Below are positions 43,577 through 45,155 of a DNA stretch of 45,155 bases, piece by piece. The position numbers were made by a program, and so were the translations under genes. Source of the DNA: Bryobacterales bacterium (lineage in GTDB: Bacteria; Acidobacteriota; Terriglobia; Bryobacterales; Bryobacteraceae); the NCBI GenBank assembly GCA_003136575.1, contig PLEX01000091.1, forward strand, positions 22,252-67,406. Reading direction: 5' to 3'. The notes under the pieces are model-generated. The model ran no database searches, had not been told where the DNA came from, and saw only the letters and a program-made list of their open reading frames with translations. Position 1 is the stretch's first letter; each line of letters begins with the position of its first letter.

Positions 43577-45155
43577 ATGCCCAGGTCTGTCACAACTCGC
43601 CATATTCTACTCGACCTCGCGCTGTTGTTCTGTGGCGTCCGCGAAGCCCGCCCCCAGGCTCCGGTCGCTGTCACTCTCACGCCAACGCCGGCACCCGCCG
43701 CCGCCGAACCCGGCGTAACTCTCATCGGCCTCACCGGCACGAATTTCCCCGCGGGTACGATTCTCGCGGCGAGCGTGATCGTCACGCTCAGGCCCACCGC
43801 CGCCGGATCGCCCGCAAACGCGACAGTCACCACGCCTGCCACCTCGGTCACCACCGTCGTCGGCACAACTCGCCGCGTGACCTTCACCGTCCCGGCGACC
43901 GTGAAATTAATCGCTCCGGCCACTTACGCAGTCATGATCGCCGGATCCACGTCCATTGGAACGCGCTTCGATAGTTCGAATTCCGCAACCCTGACGATCA
44001 ACCCCGCTGCCAGCCTCGTCATCGTCTCGCCCAACTCTGGAAACCTCGGCCAAACGATCAACGTGGCGATCACAGGCCAATTCTCCAACTTCCTGCAAGG
44101 TTCCACCCAGGCAGCCTTTGGACCGGGTATCACGACGAACTCGACAACAGTCACGAACGCCACGCAGGCAACGGCAAATATCACGATCACCGCCGCAGCG
44201 ACGCCCGGCGCGCGTACCGTCACAATGACGACCGGCGTCGAAGTTGCCTCGCTCGCCAACGGATTCACCGTCGTAAACCCCGCGCCGACGCTCACCAGCC
44301 TGTCGACCACACCGGCGTCACCACTCGCGGGCCAGCAGTTTTCGCTCACCCTGACCGGCGCAAATTTCGACCCCGCCAGCGCGACGATCGTCATCAACGG
44401 ACCCGCCTGCACGCCTTGCACCATAGCCAACGCCGCGTTGACGGCAAAAAGCGCCAACTCGCTAACCGGCCTCGCCACGCTCGGAGCCGGAAGCTTCACC
44501 GTAGCTGTACAGAACACCGCAACCGGAGCAACATCGGGCACGCTGACGCTGACTGTCTCCGCCGTCCCGACCCTCGTTAGCTTTACGACCACACCGGCGC
44601 CGCCGCTGGCCAACCAGCAGTTTTCGCTAACGGTCACCGGTACGAACTTCGACCCCACCAGCGCGACCATCGTCATCAACGGACCCGCCTGTACGCCTTG
44701 CACAATCGCCAACGCCACGCTGACAGCAAGAAGCGCGAACTCCCTCACTGGCCCCGCGACGCTCGGTGCCGGAAGTTTCACCATAGCCGTGCAAAACACC
44801 GCAACCGGCGCGACTTCTGGCCCTCTGACGCTGACGATCTCCGCACTCCCGACCCTGACCAGCTTTACGACCGTTCCCGCGCCCCCCTTGGCAAGCCAGC
44901 AATTCGCCCTCACTGTAAACGGCACAAACTTCGATCCGGCCAGCGCGACCATCGTCATCAACGGACCCGCCTGCACGCCCTGTTTGATCGCCAACGCGAC
45001 GCTGACGGCAAAAAGCGCGAACTCTCTCACCGGCCCCGGAACCCTCGGCGCCGGAAGCTTCACCATCGCTGTGCAGAATACCGCGACAGGCGCGACATCC
45101 GGAACGCTGCCGCTCACAGTAGGATCAACCGCCCCCACAATCACGAGCTTTGCCC
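43577..45155 (+). CDS. Exported IPT/TIG-repeat surface protein (3' truncated by window end)
   Basis: The frame is open from ATG 43577 to the window edge (over 520 codons). An export signal (RHILLDLALLFCGVREA) is followed by IPT/TIG-like immunoglobulin-fold repeats (GVTLIGLTGTNFPAGTI, SLVIVSPNSGNLGQTINVAITG). From 44291 there are three nearly identical 94-residue repeats. Each has QQFSLT-TG-NFDP-SATIVINGPACTPC-IANA, then LGAGSFT-AVQNTATGATSG. Each repeat carries a CTPC cysteine pair. Such proteins are typically large adhesins or surface-attached proteins. Long frames on the opposite strand here are shadows of the repetitive high-GC codons. Confidence 0.8.
   Translation, partial: MPRSVTTRHILLDLALLFCGVREARPQAPVAVTLTPTPAPAAAEPGVTLIGLTGTNFPAGTILAASVIVTLRPTAAGSPANATVTTPATSVTTVVGTTRRVTFTVPATVKLIAPATYAVMIAGSTSIGTRFDSSNSATLTINPAASLVIVSPNSGNLGQTINVAITGQFSNFLQGSTQAAFGPGITTNSTTVTNATQATANITITAAATPGARTVTMTTGVEVASLANGFTVVNPAPTLTSLSTTPASPLAGQQFSLTLTGANFDPASATIVINGPACTPCTIANAALTAKSANSLTGLATLGAGSFTVAVQNTATGATSGTLTLTVSAVPTLVSFTTTPAPPLANQQFSLTVTGTNFDPTSATIVINGPACTPCTIANATLTARSANSLTGPATLGAGSFTIAVQNTATGATSGPLTLTISALPTLTSFTTVPAPPLASQQFALTVNGTNFDPASATIVINGPACTPCLIANATLTAKSANSLTGPGTLGAGSFTIAVQNTATGATSGTLPLTVGSTAPTITSFA
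44291..45139 (+). repeat. Three tandem 282-nt repeat units inside the TIG-repeat gene
   Basis: Units begin at about 44291, 44573 and 44855 (spacing 282, 282, then about 285 to the next start at 45140). They are highly similar at nucleotide level, for example ATCGTCATCAACGGACCCGC in all three. A fourth unit probably continues beyond the window. Confidence 0.85.

Noticed and set aside
43924..45144. A 406-codon minus-strand frame with repeats such as VAPVAVFCTAMVKLPAP
   Set aside because: Its repeats simply mirror the TIG repeats on the other strand. The plus strand has an export signal, family-like motifs and continuation through the window edge.

Overview
The window looks like a chromosomal segment of an Acidobacteriota member of the Solibacter/Bryobacter group. 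This is inferred from a TIGR03435-family secreted protein (a family known mainly from that lineage), several PEP-CTERM-type surface proteins, LpxD (a Gram-negative lipid A enzyme), PQQ-type beta-propeller proteins, an ascorbate-dependent monooxygenase-like protein and uniformly high GC. No rRNA, tRNA, CRISPR array or replication origin was seen. The only mobile element found is a decayed IS110-type transposase.

Layout. 1-2072 (+): the end of a SAM methyltransferase and a GT-C glycosyltransferase with C-terminal TPRs. 2136-7860 (-): a tightly overlapping operon lpxD / LOG-family protein / SpoIIE-type phosphatase / nnr / tsaE. 7985-9071 (+): two unrecognised proteins. 9138-11058 (-): a cytochrome c-type copper monooxygenase and a cyclophilin lipoprotein. 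11211-13490 (-): a GGDEF-EAL c-di-GMP enzyme. 13529-15867 (-): an enolase paralogue with two altered active-site positions, translationally coupled to a small-molecule kinase. 15948-19028 (-): a TIGR03435 protein, three tandem genes or gene relics for small secreted cysteine-rich peptides, a thioredoxin-like membrane protein and an AraC-type regulator. 19327-21214 (+): a frameshifted glycosyltransferase-like gene. 21211-23502 (-): a GT39-like membrane protein and a PEP-CTERM protein. 23643-30018 (-): a diaminopimelate/lysine operon (dapE-like, asd, lysC, dapB, dapA, dapD) ending in a CusF-like lipoprotein. 30367-31563 (-): a double-thioredoxin lipoprotein. 31743-32330 (+): a PEP-CTERM-like protein. 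32357-35848 (-): infC, a beta-helix protein and a methyltransferase with Ig-like repeats. 36054-39330 (+): two tandem PQQ-type propeller paralogues, closed by a strong bidirectional terminator. 39424-41655 (-): a HEAT-repeat protein and a serine beta-lactamase-like hydrolase. 42098-42607 (-): the IS110 relic. 42881-45155 (+): a PEP-CTERM protein and the start of a TIG-repeat surface protein that runs off the window.

The most unusual part is about 15.9-21.2 kb. Tandem secreted six-cysteine peptides, whose spacing fits an EGF-like or knottin-like fold, sit with a thioredoxin-like protein and an AraC regulator, and a broken glycosyltransferase-like gene is divergent from them. One peptide copy is broken at a run of eight G and another has lost its start codon. 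Whether these genes form a system is inference. The other notable item is the enolase paralogue/kinase pair, which suggests a non-glycolytic reaction. The lysine operon follows the succinylase branch: DapD and a DapE-like hydrolase are present, while the aminotransferase and DapF are not in this window.
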